Part shown: positions 8,001 to 8,469 of the stretch, piece after piece | How positions within the stretch are numbered: the first letter of the stretch is position 1 | Layout: every line of letters starts with the position of its first letter | Origin: JAGOBX01 sp017999075 [NCBI: Candidatus Babelota bacterium] | Lineage (GTDB): Bacteria; JAGOBX01 | Reading direction: 5' to 3' | Assembly (NCBI GenBank): GCA_017999075.1 | Contig: JAGOBX010000135.1 | Coordinates: 1-8,469, forward strand | DNA length: 8,469 nt | Position numbers and translations under genes: made by a program | Notes under the pieces: generated by a model | The model's input: the letters and a program-made list of their open reading frames with translations, nothing else | Databases searched by the model: none | What the model was told of the DNA's origin: nothing

Positions 8001-8469
8001 ATATTCAGGCAGTAATAAAGGTATAGAAGGAATTTCTAATTTATAAAAATTAAAAAACTGCCTGATTGCTTCAAATCCTAAATCATTAAACCCATTATGA
8101 ACTATTCTTATAAGTTTATTATTTTTTAAAAGTTCATCAGGGATCACTGTATCTTCATATGTTGCTCGTATACTATATCCTATGGATAGATACTCATATT
8201 GTTCGGCAACTTCAATCATTCCTGCAATATAAGTTTTCCAAAAATGTCTTTCTTCACTTTCATTAAGAGCATCAATTAAAATTAGACATCTTTGGTTAGA
8301 TAATTGACCTAAAGCGTTTAATGCACCTAAAAATTCCTCACGAGAACAGTTTAATCCGATTCTATCCAACATTTGCTTCCACGGATCATTATTTTTAAAA
8401 TTCATACCCAAAAATAACAATGCCGGCTTTCCAGATAAAATCTGTCGACTGATTATCTCACAAAATAAG
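5001..8469 (-). CDS. Avs-like STAND NTPase, N-terminus beyond the window
   Basis: The frame is open to the right edge and ends at a TAA at 5001, giving about 1,155 visible codons. It starts inside an ATPase domain: a strand ending in LLFLGMNF (around 8395-8420), Walker B LILIDALNE (around 8260-8290), a sensor-like SIRATYE (around 8160-8180), then HNGFNDLGFEAI and PEYYNPMFLK before a winged-helix-like part. The order and wording match the NTPase core of AVAST (Avs) proteins, STAND ATPases that bind phage proteins such as terminase or portal and then activate an N-terminal effector. The P-loop and any effector domain must lie outside the window, so the Avs type cannot be set. The long remainder is helical and probably the sensor. 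Around 5900-6050 it has a strikingly conserved-looking block (ERIGKKYQWIAL, YEGPWQ, RREIDPS) that I recall from large Avs-type ATPases. No membrane segment is apparent. It sits 88 bp upstream of hsdR in the same direction. The TTG at 8420 is not a credible start because homology continues past it. Base composition looks lower in G+C than hsdR. Confidence 0.8.
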   Translation of the reverse strand, partial: LFCEIISRQILSGKPALLFLGMNFKNNDPWKQMLDRIGLNCSREEFLGALNALGQLSNQRCLILIDALNESEERHFWKTYIAGMIEVAEQYEYLSIGYSIRATYEDTVIPDELLKNNKLIRIVHNGFNDLGFEAIRQFFNFYKLEIPSIPLLLPEYYNPMFLKIFCENLKAEGKSKITKGGVELTKIFDGFVSRVNKNLAAPKYLDFNPKQNIVRNIIYALTEEMFKTNQNWIKYDDAEKIINEIIPAKNKGYSNSPIKYLESENIIFQNRYLVSFNPSKYEDGVTLIYDKFTDYLKAKYIIENCPTFTILKKKIEELINSYNYGIVDMLSVLLPENKDKELFEYIEISNKNENRIIESFLNSLIWRSPSTITEKTFDFINKYIIKYEKSLHNFFDIVISLAAFEKHPLNILRLHDFFIKLPMAERDYIWTLYLNKNYEKGNIIYNTIEWANNFDNVKTLSVESSELYSILVGWFLTSSNRFLRDRATKALVFLLSNNPQIIVNILDKFKEVNDDYILERLVAAAYGASMIIKNNNLLKTLAQYIYDWQFNNNSPLSNILFRDYCREIIELALHRKLKLNINIDNIRPPYKSEWPSFKIPTLRSLEKYGKFNDKYPEHEKYKNAIINIYSSVLSWGDFARYIIGTNSNRSYWKKLKLNSKKKYMIPQTREKNFLDSLTTNQTEFLKKYFDIRQKVFHNDLLERIGRTPEETKNTQENAKILDSELQKKKNDLLNSLNSKKRKEFNDFFDEYSSNSHNYYQKELFDLKVIQRWVFQKVLNLGWEVDKFGYYDWHLNRYGGDYRSPHKVERIGKKYQWIALYECLARIADNFQFSDEYGGIYEGPWQIGRREIDPSCLLYNTKRQDWFENHHQTWYFPVIYNSWNKFKTEIDWIKTTEDLPDLNSLLEVESCDKEKWYLLNASYNWKESITIETEILNKKYKEIWYMIKSYFIKKKDKEKLTEWLEKQNFYGRWMTEESELRHIFMGEMFWSPAYKNEILEYENLSWIKPNSYNKIPVDIMVSCCEYIIEDSGYDCSIDESILIYMPCELLFNKLNIQSTADFGEYYNHKNELIAIDPSIELNGPGAFLIKQDSLKSFLNENNLDIFWIVMGEKRIFDNASLYARKNHPGMLEISGYSFLNDQTNLKTKIKGKYFKK

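Noticed and set aside
1-8469. hsdM, hsdS, tRNA genes, transposase or integrase genes
   Set aside because: Looked for on both strands by motif and layout; none seen in the window.

Overview
The window is low-GC bacterial DNA (about 30% G+C by eye) with Shine-Dalgarno-type sites (GGAG, GGTGG) ahead of ATG starts. Nothing in it allows a phylum call. It reads as part of a chromosomal defence island. Apart from a short remnant at the left edge, every gene lies on the minus strand, so transcription runs from high to low coordinates.

In transcription order: (1) 8469-5001, the C-terminal 1,155 codons or so of a very large STAND-type NTPase resembling the AVAST (Avs) phage-sensing ATPases; its N-terminus, including the P-loop, lies beyond the right edge. 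(2) An 88-bp gap with a 10-bp tandem repeat. (3) 4912-1727, an intact type I restriction subunit HsdR with PD-(D/E)xK nuclease and SF2 translocase motifs. (4) A 179-bp gap with a 7-bp tandem repeat, two short palindromes, and a second copy of the 10-bp repeat. (5) 1547-843, a YgjP/SprT-like zinc metallopeptidase of the kind often found beside type I restriction genes. (6) 843 to about 119, a patatin-like phospholipase (CapV-like) whose start codon overlaps the peptidase stop; it is broken by three single-base frameshifts and lacks its 3' end. (7) 1 to about 119 on the plus strand, the truncated 3' end of a DUF4325 (STAS-like) gene, joined tail-to-tail to the broken patatin gene.

How they fit together: HsdR needs HsdM and HsdS, and neither is in the window. 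The likeliest arrangement is hsdM/hsdS upstream of the NTPase, with the Avs-like gene inserted inside the restriction operon ahead of hsdR and the peptidase. The 10-bp repeat lies on both sides of hsdR, so that unit may be exchangeable. The left end looks like a decaying edge of the island: one deletion between two convergent genes would explain the loss of both 3' ends. The most interesting items are the Avs-like NTPase with its unassigned C-terminal half, its placement in the operon, and the repeats flanking hsdR.
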